From: Zygnema cylindricum | Lineage: Eukaryota > Streptophyta > Zygnematophyceae > Zygnematales > Zygnemataceae | Direction: 5' to 3' | DNA: 64,000 bases | Assembly (NCBI GenBank): GCA_037447655.1 | Contig: JBBHKE010002233.1 | Location: forward strand, 53,398 to 117,397 | Shown here: piece by piece, positions 35,134 through 47,213 of the stretch | Layout: each line of letters opens with the position of its first letter | Position numbering within the stretch: the first letter of the stretch is position 1 | Notes under the pieces: generated by a model | Database searches by the model: none | What the model saw: the letters and a program-made list of their open reading frames with translations, nothing else | Told to the model about the DNA's origin: nothing | Translations under genes and position numbers: made by a program

Positions 35134-35156
35134 CAGAGTCTAAAGCTTTAGGGGAG

Positions 35157-35996
35157 TGTTGTTTTGGAAAGCTTTAGTCCTCTCTATGCCTCGATTGTGA
35201 GAGAGAGAGAGTTTCACGACTTAGTATATGTTTGGTTGTAAGTTCGTTTCATTACACACCAGAATTGATGTTCCACTAGATCGGTAGGGAGTACACCTTT
35301 GTATACACTCCCAAGACACAAGTCACTACAAGAAAGAAGACACTCCAGAATATCCGATTGTTTGTGCATAGATATACTTGAGGACAAAATGGCACATGGA
35401 GATTTGTCTACGGTGCCGAATGTGATATGTACGCGGCTGAGGGAGACCACCGACAAATGCTGGTCCGTGTGAACCACATACACGATAAATGACGTGGCAT
35501 ATAGAATTCTACTCCTTTGTAAAAATCAAGTTAAGTAGATTTTTGTCTTTGTGTGGTTAGTTGATTAGTAAAGGAATCTTTTTGTGTGACGTACCTTGTT
35601 CGGTTTGAGCCGTAGGTATTTATTGTACGGCTGGTATTCATCCGTACGTTCAGCAGCATAGGCTTCAGTGTATATTAGTAGGACTTAGATAACTTTGAAA
35701 CTATGAACATTTTGTAGTCAGAAACTGTACAGCCTGTTTTTGGCATTTTCATCTGTGGATATCTCACAGATCTGTTGGCAGAATTACTTGAAATTTTGTG
35801 TGTGTGTTCGGCCTGATATTATCTACTTTGTGGTAGATTTGCAGAGCTATTGTGTCTCTGGTTTGGGTTTTATCAACTGTTGAAGTTGCTGTTTTTCAGA
35901 CCGGTTTTTGTGACAGTTTCTTGCTTGGTTTGGTTCCGAGATGACTACACCGGCATCCTCATCGTCTTCGGTTCCGGTTGTTGTCTCAGAACAACA
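35157..35996 (+). repeat. Copia 3' LTR (840 bp)
   Basis: It begins TGTTGTTTTGG after the tract TTTAGGGGAG and ends GAACAACA, followed by TTTTT. Nearly identical to 29554-30395. Confidence 0.95.
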
Positions 35997-36183
35997 TTTT
36001 TTGGGTTACGTGCGGGCACGGTTAGTCGCGAAAATCAAGATTCGGTTAATTTTTATTTTTGTAAATGCCTGTCGATTAACGGTTAACCATTTTGGAGCGT
36101 GACATAACCCGGTCGGGCGTCGGTTACTCAAATTTTGAGAAAAAAAATGGTCGATTTCGGTTATTCAAACTGGGTTTAGAGTG
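35997..36183. other. cggtta-rich DNA right of the copia insertion
   Basis: It contains several cggtta/taaccg motifs and ggtcgggcg, resembling the stretch at 25200-25340. It may be the far end of the hAT element into which copia inserted. Not proven. Confidence 0.35.
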
Positions 36184-36831
36184 ACCCAATTCGCTGCAAA
36201 CTACAGTAACAGTTATGTTTCTTGATATGACCTCTTTGGTGGCCAAGGTGCCTAAGCCCAGAGTTTCGCCGTATAATTTTCAGGAGGAGATATTGGATGT
36301 CCAATCGTTTTTCCGCAGGATAGGATGATGATTCAAGGTCCTAAACCACTTGGTTCAGTTGTCGTAACTTTTGGAGCATATATGGTTTTCGAAGCGCCAT
36401 GTAGGCGTTAGTAACTTCCTTCGAGAGGGCAAGTTAAGATTTTCCAATTTTGAATTTCATATCTAACAAATAATGTCTATCGAGATTTGAGTCCTTGAGA
36501 GGCAACGATCTTCTGATTTTAGTAATAGGCGGGTTGTACCGAACTTCACTTGGAACAGAATCCGTACCCAGTAACTGTTTTTAATAATCAGAATATAAAG
36601 TTCAATTTACAATTTTTAGCGTATAGGATCCCATTTGGTCGGCGCCACGACTTGCCCTTGGCCATCATATGACGTCATCAACAATCGATCATCCCTCCGT
36701 CATATGACCTCATCAAGTACGCATCATCCTTAACATAAATAGGAAAAGTGTATATAGTTAGTTCATTCTAAACTATTAAAGAAACCAATGAGAATGACGG
36801 GCATGTATTTTTTATAAAACGTTGGGTTTTA

Positions 36832-38677
36832 GGGCGTGTTCCAATATAACCGAAACTTTGAAACGTTACTTTGGATTTTAGCGCAGATTTTACGGTGTAC
36901 TTTTCAAAGTGTGCCTATGTCAAAAGTTACTTGCGCCTTCATTACTTCGAATATGTGACAATTGTAGACGTCGCCAATATCTTGGGACACTTGTAGACAC
37001 CAACAAACTGCGGACTTTTGTAGACCCCAACAAGCTCCGGAGAAACTGCGAACATTTGTACACTACAACGAGCTCTTGACATATTGCGGACATTTTTCGA
37101 CGCTTTGTCGACGCCAAAGAGCTCTTAGCATTTGTGGACGCCCACATGTGGGCAACACAAGCGATCGCATACGCCTACAAATGGGCTGTACAGTACAGTA
37201 CAGTAGTGAAAGTGTCATTGAATGTTCAGCGTGACATTGTAGACATCGGGCTTTCTTTCACTGCCATGTATGTAGTTCTGGCGGATCTGTCCGGCTGCTT
37301 GTCCGTACAACCAAACAAACAAACAAATTGTTTGCAAACGGACAAACAACTTTGTTTTCGTGTACTCCCCAAAGTGCAAAAAAAAAATTGAAAAGGTTTG
37401 ACGCGTGCAAACCTAGATTTTTATCCCTCAATAGGGTAATACTGTGATTAGAATTAGATCGCGATTTGATTCTGAAATTTTATGGGTTCCATTTCCCCAC
37501 ATAAACTGCAGATCTAAAGAAGCTTATTTAGATAGTGCCGACTCCAAGTTTATACAAACCCAAATGACTAACAACTTGACAGTCAAAAATCGTATACAGA
37601 TTCACCCTTGTGAAAGAAGACTTTCTGTGTCATTCCACACTTTGACTTTCCGTTAGAAATGTCGCCACCCTAACAAGCAAAATCTCTGACCGACTACACC
37701 GTTCTGTAGCTTGGACTCCCTTGAGTCCGCAACAAAAAGATACAATGAATTTGCTCCCTTAAGCAGTTAGTTATGGCTGGCCAAAGATGGCCTATGAATA
37801 CAAAAGGTCACTTGGAGAGAGGCGCCTCAAATACGCTAAGTCCCTTAACTCCTACTCAGAACTACCTACAACTCTACCTTAGGCGAATCAAAAGAGTGTA
37901 TAATACAAGAAGGTACATTGGCCGATTGTACTTTTTTTACGGCCATTGTACAACATGGCATTCTGGTTGACACTTGTCAACTTGGGAGCCATCGTTCCTC
38001 CTCCCATCAATTTCGACGTCTAATGATGTGGCGCCACGTGGGAAAGCGCGCCGCTATGTCCGAAAGACGCCAAATATTCATTCGGGTTTGGCGGGGGCGA
38101 CGTCGTCCGTCCGATCATGTATTTTACAAGGTTAGATTTGCGTTCGGGGGCGTCGTTTGACTATATATGTCGTTTCGTCAATTTAGGTCTGTTTTAGTGA
38201 AAGTGACGTTTGCGTGACACTTTAATTCATCCTCGAACCATATACGTGTATCGTTCCGTTAATGCCTTAATGGCTAAAGCATACGTCTTTAACGTACTCC
38301 GTAGACCTAGGTTCAAATCTTGGTAAGGGCAATATTTTGGTAATCTGTTAATCGGTCTACTTGTCTGCCTGTTTCTTTCTGAATATGGCCGCAACCATGG
38401 TGACTCTCTCTCTCTCTCTTCACTCGAGAATCTAAATTTAGAAGTGAATATCAATTACTTCTTTTCAACAGTTCCATTACAAGTGTGAAGATGAGATGGA
38501 AGTGGGTCGTGATGATAATAACGCCAAATTGTCGTACCTTCGAAGTTCCAAGATGAAGCAAAATGTACTTCTGTTTTTGCCCATTTTTCGTACGGCGTAA
38601 TATTTTCTCATTGGAAGTCCCATTTTATGTGAAAACGACGAAAAGAAACCCTTACTTGAACACATGGGAACACGCCC
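36832..38677. mobile_element. Harbinger-like element H2 (1.85 kb)
   Basis: The body starts GGGCGTGTTCCAATATAACC and ends ACATGGGAACACGCCC, with TTA on both sides. Copy B of the duplication has the unoccupied site (gttttagtcttg at about 48510), proving insertion at a single TTA. The interior has many ttgtagacgcc-type motifs like other family members, and a tRNA-Lys-like sequence. No transposase frame was recognised. Confidence 0.88.
38263..38331 (+). ncRNA. tRNA-Lys-like sequence (pseudo-tRNA or SINE head)
   Basis: TGCCTTA at the 5' end nearly pairs with TAAGGGCA at the 3' end. TGGCTAAAGC resembles an A box and GGTTCAAATC is a B box. A 4-bp stem TACG/CGTA closes a 7-nt loop TCTTTAA, which would place anticodon TTT. 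The T stem is poor, so an active tRNA is unlikely. It sits inside transposon H2. A short (CT)n run follows at 38405. Confidence 0.5.
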
Positions 38678-38795
38678 TTAGTCTTGTCATCCGAATCTCG
38701 AAGTATGCTCTTGTATGGTAGCACCGAAAATTTATCATGTCGTTTTAAGCATAGTTCAAAAGTATGCGTTTTTATAGTAGGCCTTTGGTAGGCGC

Positions 38796-39583
38796 CAGTG
38801 TTGTTCAAATCGTGCGATTTTTTCAAATTTTCCGATTGAAACGTATAATTCGTGACGATTTTGAAAATCGCAAAAAAATGTCCACTGTAAACTGAAATTT
38901 GACAATTTACGGGAAAAGTACAATAATTTCCGTAACATGTTCGGTTTTTTTACGGAAATGTACTGAATTCGAGGAAAATATACGTTGTAGTTATTGGTAC
39001 TTTCTGTTCAGTGAACTGAACTGGAAAATCACCGAACTTGTACGTCTCTTCATCGAAAATGTACGCATATTTTCAAAAAGAGACGTTGAAACGTCACACT
39101 ATTTTCGCGCGCGTTTTTTTATGTCGTGCAATGCTTAATGTGAAAAATGTCATTTGTACATGGTCTGTACTTTATTTTTTTGCAGTCGTGTGCTGTCTGA
39201 TAGATAGAGAGAGAAGGCAAAGAGAAGGCGGCCATGGCTGCGTGTCAGATAGGCTCAAACACACGGAATTTGATAAAAATGTGCCCTTGCACACATTCGA
39301 ACTCCGGTGCGCCAGACTCTCACATCCTCTGATACCAATTGATGAAGGAATTACGATATCGAAAAGAAGTGTCATATTAATTTAAACATTCATAATACTT
39401 TAGCGCGCATTTAACGCGAAACTTACAAACTAAGCTATTTGTATATTTTTTTTTGTTTTAATTATACGGAATTGTACGGATGAAAATTCATTAACGTTTT
39501 TTTACGATTTGTTCAAAAGGTTCAATGTTACGTATAATTCGCCACGATTGAAATGTTCGCACTAATTGCTATGAACAACTATG
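38796..39583. mobile_element. hAT-type non-autonomous element (788 bp)
   Basis: Left end CAGTGTTGTTCAAATCG, right end GAACAACTATG, with a perfect 8-bp duplication GTAGGCGC at 38788-38795 and 39584-39591. The 8-bp duplication and CAGTGTTG start are diagnostic of hAT transposition. It is nested inside a family 2 MITE, itself inside the duplicated segment. No transposase. Confidence 0.85.
39185..39345 (-). repeat. Possible tRNA-derived SINE fragment
   Basis: On the minus strand, ATTGGTATCAGAGGATG followed by GGAGTTCGAATGTG resembles a polymerase III A box/B box pair of the kind seen in tRNA-derived plant SINEs. TTGGTATCAGAG could instead be a copia primer-site remnant. Located inside the hAT element at 38796-39583. 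Confidence 0.3.
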
Positions 39584-40179
39584 GTAGGCGCACAAAACTT
39601 CGCACAAAACTCGCATAGAGTAGGCATACTGTATGTGTGTGCGTTTGTGCACACTTTTGTACGAATGTACAAATCTGACGTATGATCATAGTAAAGCGCA
39701 CGCCGCTGGACGATTTTTTTCAGCGAACTGACACGACGTAGGATGAGTTGTGTTATGGGTTTTTCATGTGATCTTCTTAGATCGCTTTTTTGATCAGCGA
39801 CCGTCCGATTGTCCAAATCTGACGGTTTAAATAAAAAATACCTCAAAACTCACTGATTTTTTTTTGTCCGAATGTTTTTCAAAATTTAGACATGACGTTA
39901 AAATTTTTGCAATGTGCAACTCAACCCTGTTACTATTTTTTTTCATTTTGCGACCAATACAATATGGGTCTTAAGGGCATATTGTATGTTTTACATACAA
40001 TAGACATTATGTATGGGCCTATTTTCACCTACTTTTGAATTATGGTTTAAAAGATATGTAGTTGTTTTTGCTGTACGGTAAGGCCATATATGCATACTAT
40101 ACCAGGTGAAAACATCGAATAACACTGTACTGTGCAGTAGCTGCAAGAGACTGCACTTTATTCCATCTTAGAGTTTGAA

Positions 40180-41539
40180 TCATAGTTCAAAAGTAGGTGA
40201 AAGTACCCCCGTACAATAGGCCTATTTTATACAAAACATACAATATGACCTTAAGACCCATATTGTATTGGTCGTAAAAGGAAAAAAAATAGTAACAGGG
40301 TTGAGTTGCACATCGATCGATAGAGAATTAGGGCATTTTCCCATGTAACCGAAACTTTAGTTCTGTAACTTTGTTTTTAGCGAAGATTCTCCGTACTACT
40401 TTTAGAGCATTCGTATGTAAAAAAATCAAATCGTTACTTTAGATCGTGACGGATGTAGACGTGGGTGAAATTTATGACGGTTTGTAGACGACTACAAAAC
40501 TCGCGACAATTGTTGACGTTTACAAAATAGTGACGTTTGTAGACGTCTATCTACTTGTGACATTGTAGATGTTTAGGGTTTGTGACATATTAAAGTCACG
40601 CTCACTTATGACAGCGTCGACGTCACCGAATCTAAAACATTCCGCCATGGTTTGCCGATTTTATTTTATCGTCCGTTCTCACTGTACCTGCCATCAAAAT
40701 AAGCTAAAAGACAACCAAAAGAAATATTTTTTAGAGATCTTTCATTTGATACCTTTCTTGCTTTTTTTCATTGCAAGAATTGTGAGATATACGCGTTAGT
40801 GGGAGAGGGAAGCGCTTTCACGGACTTCGCTTTTGCGAAATGGCGTCCGTTGGCCGAGACCCCTCCACTGCCTCTGTACGGAAAAAAGGTGCACGGAAAA
40901 AAGTACGAAATGCTGTAAACATGCAGTGGATTTTTTTTTTTACGAAAATTTTGTCAAAAACCTCCGACGCGTGCGAAGTCATATGCATATTCGCCCACGT
41001 CGTGGAACTTTATTTAAAATCACCTCGCGAGGTGATTTTATTAAAGTTTGAAGATGATCTGGAAGGACGCGAAAGTGGGTCGAAACTCGCTAAACGATAA
41101 ACTCCATCGCAATATACGACAAACTGCGGTACAGCTAGAGTTTTAATGGAACGCAACTTGTACGGTGGTCATTTGAATTTTTTGGTACGGCTGCAGATTT
41201 TTTCCTTTTTTTCCAAGTTATAAAGGAAAACGACAGAATATAACTGTAACTTTAGCACATGGGAAAGTGCCCTTAAACGTCATGTCTAACTTTTGAAAAA
41301 CATTCGGACAAAAAAATATTTTTCTGTGAGTTTTGAGGTATTTTTTATTTACACCGTCAGATTCGGACGATCGGACGGTCGCTGATAAAATTAACGATCT
41401 AAGAAGATCACATGAAAAGCTCATAACACAACCTACGATAGGACTATTGTCAGATTCGGACGATCGGACGGTCGCTGATCAAAGTAGTGATTTAAGAAGA
41501 TCACACGAAAAGCCCATAACGCCTACTTTTGAACTACGG
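40180..41539. mobile_element. MITE family 2 copy split by H3
   Basis: Ends TCATAGTTCAAAAGTAGG and CCTACTTTTGAACTACGG, with TTTGAA on both sides. The interior blocks gtacaatagg and a tcggacgatcggacggtcgc block occur, the latter twice (about 41350 and 41455). Interrupted by the Harbinger-like element at 40331-41272. Confidence 0.85.
40331..41272. mobile_element. Harbinger-like element H3 (942 bp)
   Basis: The body begins GGGCATTTTCCCATGTAACC and ends CACATGGGAAAGTGCCC, with TTA on both sides (40328-40330 and 41273-41275). It has an internal perfect palindrome ATCACCTCGCGAGGTGAT near 41022 and the same interior blocks as H1 in the opposite orientation. Non-coding. Confidence 0.9.
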
Positions 41540-42614
41540 TTTGAAATTTTGAATTAAAGACCAACAAAAACTAAAATCTGTGTCGGGGGAACATTAATGA
41601 TGCCATGATGGTCCATCCTTATCGCTGATCCATTGAGCGTCATCCACTATGCAATTTGTGATACTGTACTTCGATGCTGACACAAGTCGTGCCCTTTTTC
41701 ATTTGTCGTTTTTGAACGAAAGCTTTAAACCTTTCATTTCACGTATTTTGTCAGTTCAGAGCAAAGCGCTTAATAATTTCATTTACATGAAAATAGAGTA
41801 CAAACCGGTTTAAACCATTGCCGTAAAGACAATTATGCTGCATTCAATTTCGGAGATTCGACGAAGATATCGTATTTCTGTAAAGCGTTCCTGCTTTCTG
41901 GCCCAATCTTACAGGTTTATCCTTTTTCCAAAAATTTAAACAGAATGAATATGTTTCTGTGGGATTCTTATGTTTTTTAGCGTATAAAAAATATTGTTTC
42001 TATTTATGTATGCAATCATTTTTTCTTGCGCCGTCCAAGTTTCCTGGCTGAAAACACTTTGCAGAACTTTGTGCAGGATTCGGTTACAACTTTAGAACCA
42101 GTATCTTTTCTTACTATTTCAAGTTATAATAAAATGGAGTATCGTACAAGTTCTTTAAAATATTTTGTGTAACGCTGTCCTGTTGCAAAACCGTGAGCAA
42201 AAACTCCTTTGCTGAAGAATTTTCGAGGATAGGTCACAATTCACACGTGTAAAACTAAAACATAGAACCAAGTATAGAATGTAGTATAGAAAAAGTATCT
42301 TCAGGCTACTTTAATAACAAACTCTGAACCTTTGAATATACTGAGTTTTTAAATTTATTCCTGTAGTGCAGTTCTGTCTTGTTTGCAAAAGCGTGGATAC
42401 GTTGAAAAAATAGAACTAGTACGTTTTAATTCCTTTAAAATTACGTTTTAAAAAGGTGATGTACTCATTCTATACTCGAGTTTGTGTAAGGTTTGCAGAC
42501 TTGCATTGCTGCAATAGCGTGAGCAAAATTCAGCAGAAGACGGTTCTTCTGACTTGCAGTCTCTGAATAGTGAATACGGACTTGCGGCCTATCTATTCAG
42601 GCCCCTATCCATTA

Positions 42615-42617
<3 letters not shown>

Positions 42618-42663
<46 letters not shown>
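42618..42663. repeat. (CT)n microsatellite, copy A
   Basis: About 23 CT units, followed by cgcaggtttc, an acceptor-like junction. Its counterpart in copy B is at 49835-49886 and is a few units longer. Confidence 0.95.
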
Positions 42664-42666
<3 letters not shown>

Positions 42667-43582
42667 GGTTTCTTTTTTTTTGTGCATAATCTTACGCAGA
42701 AACTTTGTTCTGACAGAGAATCTGCAGAAACTTCATGTCATAGTTTAGTTTGTACTCGCAAGGTACATATGTTTTATTCAGTTTCTTTGATTTTTTTTTG
42801 TTCGTTTCTTTTTGTTTTTCTTGAAACCGATTTTTTAAATGTTTGATTTTGAATTCCTGAAAGCATATTTTTTTCTCAGTCAAATTGTTGCAATTTTTTT
42901 TTTCTTTTTTTTTGGTTTGTCGTAAAGTAATACTGTAATGTTTCCACAAATTGCATTTTGAAATTGATTCGTTGTTTACGAATTTCAACGCCCCTCAAAA
43001 TAAGAAAGAAAAAAAACAGAAAATGGAAGGGACAACAAAAAAAGAACAGAAAAAAAAAGTAAAAACATAGAAATAGAAAAAGTAGATACAAAGGAACAAA
43101 AAAAATGAAAAAAGAGAAAAGAAAACTCTTGTCTGTCTGTGACCTTCATGTTTGTAAGTTCGTGTTAACTATTTGTTTTGGAAATCTTTGCTTTGTTTCT
43201 TTTGTTTTTAGGCAAAAAGGGGGGCCGAGGGAGTGAGACATTAACAAAGAGAGAAACAAAAAAGTGAGGGGGAAGGGAAGGGAATGAGGGTGGGAAAGGA
43301 AGAAGAAGTAATTGTATGATTGTATTTAATGTTAATGTTATGATTGTTTTTTTTCCCTGGTATTTTTATATGAGCCTTTTATTTGTTTTGCACTGGTTAT
43401 CTACCCTCTTAGAAGAGTTAATTGAAATCCATATATAGTGTTGATTGCTTTCTGAAGAAATGCAACAAAGTCTTGGAATATTTATTGTCGTGACTTGTTC
43501 TGAAAGTTGAGAGTCTGGAAGTTTTCGCTCGCCCCTCCCCCTTTCCCCCTCTCGCTCCCCCCCCGCCCACACACACCCCCCT

Positions 43583-43592
43583 NNNNNNNNNN
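43583..43592. other. Assembly gap (10 N)
   Basis: Ten N at the point where copy A of the duplication stops. The preceding bases are a C-rich tract (ccccccccgcccacacacaccccc) that probably broke the assembly. The true distance is unknown. Confidence 1.
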
Positions 43593-45087
43593 GGTGTGTA
43601 ACCTTTTATGTGTAGGTGTAACTTTTTGTGAGTGTATTCCTATTTGAAATTTAATCTTCTTCGAAGACAGGTGTATTGTAATCGAACCAGAGAACGGGAG
43701 CACCGATTAAGAGTGGAGAGTAGAGGAAACACTTTAATTTGAAGGGTTGAGCCACGAGGGCAAGAGACCAAGCTAATGTTATGTGGACAGAAGCTTCTTC
43801 TAATTTAAAGTTTATCCTTATGTGAGTGTTTTTCAATGTGGATGTGTATTTTCCAATGTGTGGAATGTGTGGTTGAAATTGATTGAAGTAATGGGATTTT
43901 CAGAGAGGTAGGAAATCTTGTTACATGTGGTGTGGAGTAAAACCAATATATCACTAAAACATAAGTTGTGGTGAAATAATGTCGACACATTGATACAAAA
44001 TTATCATAATATAAGGGAAAATAATTGAGGAAATAGGGAAACTAAGGAGGGGGGGAATGAGTGAATGAATGAGTGTCGGCAAATAGGCAAGAGGTAAAAA
44101 GGGGAGAGCACAAAGGTAAAAAGAGGGAGGTAAGAAAGGAAAAGAGAGGGAATAAGTAAGGAGGGGACGAAAAAGGTAGAAACGTTCGAAGGGGACAAGG
44201 GGGGGGGGAAGGAGACAGAGTGGAAAACAAAGAGAGAGAGAAGAAAAATATTGAGAGAGTTGATAACCATGTCCTCTCCAACTTTTTTTCTGTTTAAGTT
44301 AAAATAGCATAAAAATTACACGCTAATCAGATACTAACTACCAATCGTCTTCAATCTTAATAATAGTAAAACAATCTTTGTAGTGAAGTATAACACCAAA
44401 ACCTCAATTTTATGCAACTTTTATAACACCAATAAAATTATATTTTTAAGTATTTTTTATGAGTAATTTGAAAATATAGATGAGAAAATAAACATTAATA
44501 CATTTATATTTTAATCATGAAAGAAAACGTGAACATAAAGAGATTTTAAAAAATAAAACATTTGATGAGATATACTTTAAAACACCACTATTTATGTATG
44601 CTTAAATACAATGAATAAATGTTTAAATAAGATTGTTAATTGAATCAATATAGGCAAATATGTTAAAAAAACATAATGTTGTATTCAAATACGATATTTG
44701 TTAAAAACAATCTATTACCTCTAAGTAAAAAAAAAATGTTACCTAAACTTCGACTATAAGACACATGTTTGGTAGCATTAACATGAATATTTATTTTTTT
44801 ATATTTTATGTAGCCAAATGAATTGTGTAGATTAAATATTTATTATCATGTTTTTATATGTGAAAAGACATTTATTTTTAGAAACAAACTTTGTCCATGT
44901 CGATTAGATCTATAAAACGAATTGATCAAATCCCTAATTTGTGAATCAGTTCACTTCACTCCGCATGAAAAATCGTGATGAAGAATCGTCCTAGATATAA
45001 AAGTACGGATGCTACTCGTTCGGTGCGATTTGTACTGTAAAACGTAGGTTTACGGCCGTAAGATCCTGATCTGGACGGTCGTAACAA
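43593..45087. other. AT-rich spacer between duplication copies
   Basis: 43593-44280 includes a purine-rich stretch giving low-complexity frames on the - strand. 44290-44990 is strongly AT-rich without coding character. No homologue elsewhere in the window. Confidence 0.45.
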
Positions 45088-45157
45088 CCCAATCACTGCA
45101 AACTACAATAACACTTATGTTTCTTGATATGACCTATTTGGTGGCCAAGGTTCCTAA

Positions 45158-45954
45158 TGGTACTTTCGCATGTGCTAAAGTTACAGTTATTTTTTGTCGT
45201 TTTTCTCCATAATTTATAAAAAACGAGAAAATCCGCAACCGTACCAAAAAATTGAAATTACCGTTGTACAAGTTACGTTATGTATTGGAGTTTGTCGTCT
45301 AGTGCGATGCAATTTGTCGTCTTCAGCATTTCGACCCACTTTCGCGTCCATTCAGCTCATCTTCAAACTTTATATAAAATCACATCGCGAGGTGATTTTA
45401 AATAAAGTTATACGAGGTGAACGAATAAGCATTTGTTGTTGCACGTGTTGGAAGTTTTTTTACAATTTTTGTGCCCGTAGCACCAAAAAAAAACCTAGTG
45501 CAGGTATTTCTAGGCTGTGCGTACTGTTTTACGTGCGTTGATTTCCGTACAGGGGTCGTCTCTCTCGAACACATGTGTCTTCACACATACGGCGTAAAAA
45601 ACATTGGGCACTTGTCGGCAAGTGGGAAGACAAAAAACGAAACCGCATTTTTGTGCAACAGCGAATGGTATTTTAGGGTTTCAACACGTCGACAATGTGG
45701 CGTACATACATTATAAAGTCAGAAAAAAATGTACAGCGAGAGGAGAGACGCCTAAATTTGAAGGCGAGTGGAAGTTTCGCCTCATTTTGTGTACCACTTC
45801 ATCTATCACATTGTTTCGTACATGTCTATGTAAGTCATTTTTTAAAGTGACAAGTTATTCAGGTTTACATCCGAATGCTCTGAAAGTTATACAGAGAATC
45901 TTCGCTAAAAAACAAAGTAACAAGACTAAGTTTCGGTTTCATGAGAAAGTACCC
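45158..45954. mobile_element. Harbinger-like element H4 (~0.8 kb)
   Basis: Left TGGTACTTTCGCATGTGC, right CATGAGAAAGTACCC, with TAA/TTA at the edges. It contains the ATCACATCGCGAGGTGAT palindrome near 45390. It abuts H5 with only one TTA between them. Confidence 0.85.
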
Positions 45955-45957
45955 TTA

Positions 45958-46964
45958 GGGCCCTTTCCCATGTAACCGAAACTTTAATCTTGTAGCTTTG
46001 TTTATAGCGAAGATTCTCCGTACAACTTTCAAAGCATTCCGATGTAATCACATATAACTTGTAACTTAAAAAAACGAGAAGCATAGACGTGTACGAAACA
46101 TGTAACTGATAAATGGTACACAAAATGTTGCGAAATTTCCACTCGGCAATTTCAGACGTCCACAGCACGCGGAACACTTTTTATCACTTCGCAATATCTG
46201 TAAGCCACATTGTCGACGTGGAGGCATTGCACATGTTTAGGGTTTGTGACATTTTGACGTCACGCACGTCACGCTCAACTATAACAGCGCCGACGTCACA
46301 AATTTAAAAGTTTCGCCATGGTTTCCCGATTGTTTTTTTTTTGTCTTTTCTTACTCTATTTGCCATCAAAATACGCCCAAAGATAGTAAAAATAAGTTGT
46401 TTTCAAAGATCTTTCATTTGATACCATTATAGACGTTTTTCGTTGCAAGAATTGTGAGATAGACGCGGTAGTGGGAGAGGGAGAGAGAGAGAGGCGCTTT
46501 CACGGACTTTGCTTTAGCGAAATTGTGTTTGTTGGTCGAGACCCCTCCACGGCCCATGTACGGAAAAAAGCGCACGGAAAAAAGTCACGCACAGGCTTGA
46601 AACGTGCAGTGGTTCTTTTTGTTGTACTCCGTGCACAAAAATTGTCAAAAACTTCGGACACGTGCGACAGCATTTGCCTATTCGCTCACCTCATGGAGCT
46701 ATATTTAAAATCATCGCGCGAGGTGATTTTAAATATAGTTTGAAGATGAGCTAAAAGGACGCGAAAGTGGGTCGAAAAGCGCTAGACGACAAACCACATC
46801 GCGCTAGACGACAAAATGCAATACATGTAAAGTTTTAAGGTAACGCAACTTGTACGGTGGAAATTTCAATTTTTTGGTACGGTTGCAGATTTTATCGTTT
46901 TTTTCCAAGTTATAGAGGAAAACTACACAAAATAGCTGTAACTTTTGCACATGAGAAAGTGCCC
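45958..46964. mobile_element. Harbinger-like element H5 (1.0 kb)
   Basis: Left GGGCCCTTTCCCATGTAACC, right CACATGAGAAAGTGCCC, with TTA at both edges (45955-45957 shared with H4, and 46965-46967). Palindromic centre ATCATCGCGCGAGGTGAT near 46711. Same interior blocks as H3. Confidence 0.88.
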
Positions 46965-47213
46965 TTAGTTTCGCCGTATAATTTCCAGTTGGAGATATTG
47001 GATGTCCAATCGTTTTTCCGCAGGATAGGATAATGATTCGAGGTCCTTAACCACTTGGTTCAGCTGTCGTAACTTTTGGAGCATATATGGTTTTTGAAGC
47101 GCCCCGTAGGCGTTAGTAAATTCCGTCGCAACCGCAAGTTCAGGATTTTCCAATTTTGAATTTTCTGTCTGACAAATAATGTATATCGAGATTATAGTCT
47201 TAAGGGTACGTCC

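Larger units (their letters stand above)
29554..35996 (+). mobile_element. Ty1/copia LTR retrotransposon, full length but defective
   Basis: Two LTRs (842 and 840 bp) enclose gag, protease, integrase, reverse transcriptase and RNase H in copia order. The target duplication is TTTTT on each side (29549-29553 and 35997-36001). A polypurine tract (TTTAGGGGAG) directly precedes the 3' LTR. No conventional initiator-Met primer site follows the 5' LTR. The near-identical LTRs suggest a fairly recent insertion. The coding region is disrupted by three tandem duplications, two further frame changes (near 31150 and 33020) and in-frame stops at 31226, 31811 and 32573, so it could move only with help from other copies. 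Confidence 0.96.
38749..40045. mobile_element. MITE family 2, copy with internal hAT insertion
   Basis: Termini GCATAGTTCAAAAGTA and the complement CTACTTTTGAATTATGG; TTTAA on both sides. The interior has gatcagcgaccgtccgattg and tacaatagacat blocks shared with the 308-bp copy. It was lengthened by the element at 38796-39583. Copy B lacks the insertion at this site. Confidence 0.82.
36184..43582. repeat. Segmental duplication, copy A
   Basis: From cgctgcaaactacagtaaca onward, this sequence parallels copy B (45088 to ~50800) in the same order and orientation once transposons are removed. Non-transposon blocks are 36184-36828, 38681-38740, 40050-40175 and 41545-43540. Private insertions in A are H2 (36832-38677) and the two family 2 elements (38749-40045 and 40180-41539). 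It ends at the N gap. Confidence 0.92.

Noticed and set aside
38227-38454. 75-codon minus-strand frame with YQDLNLGLRSTLK
   Set aside because: Antisense of the tRNA-Lys-like sequence, same kind of artefact.
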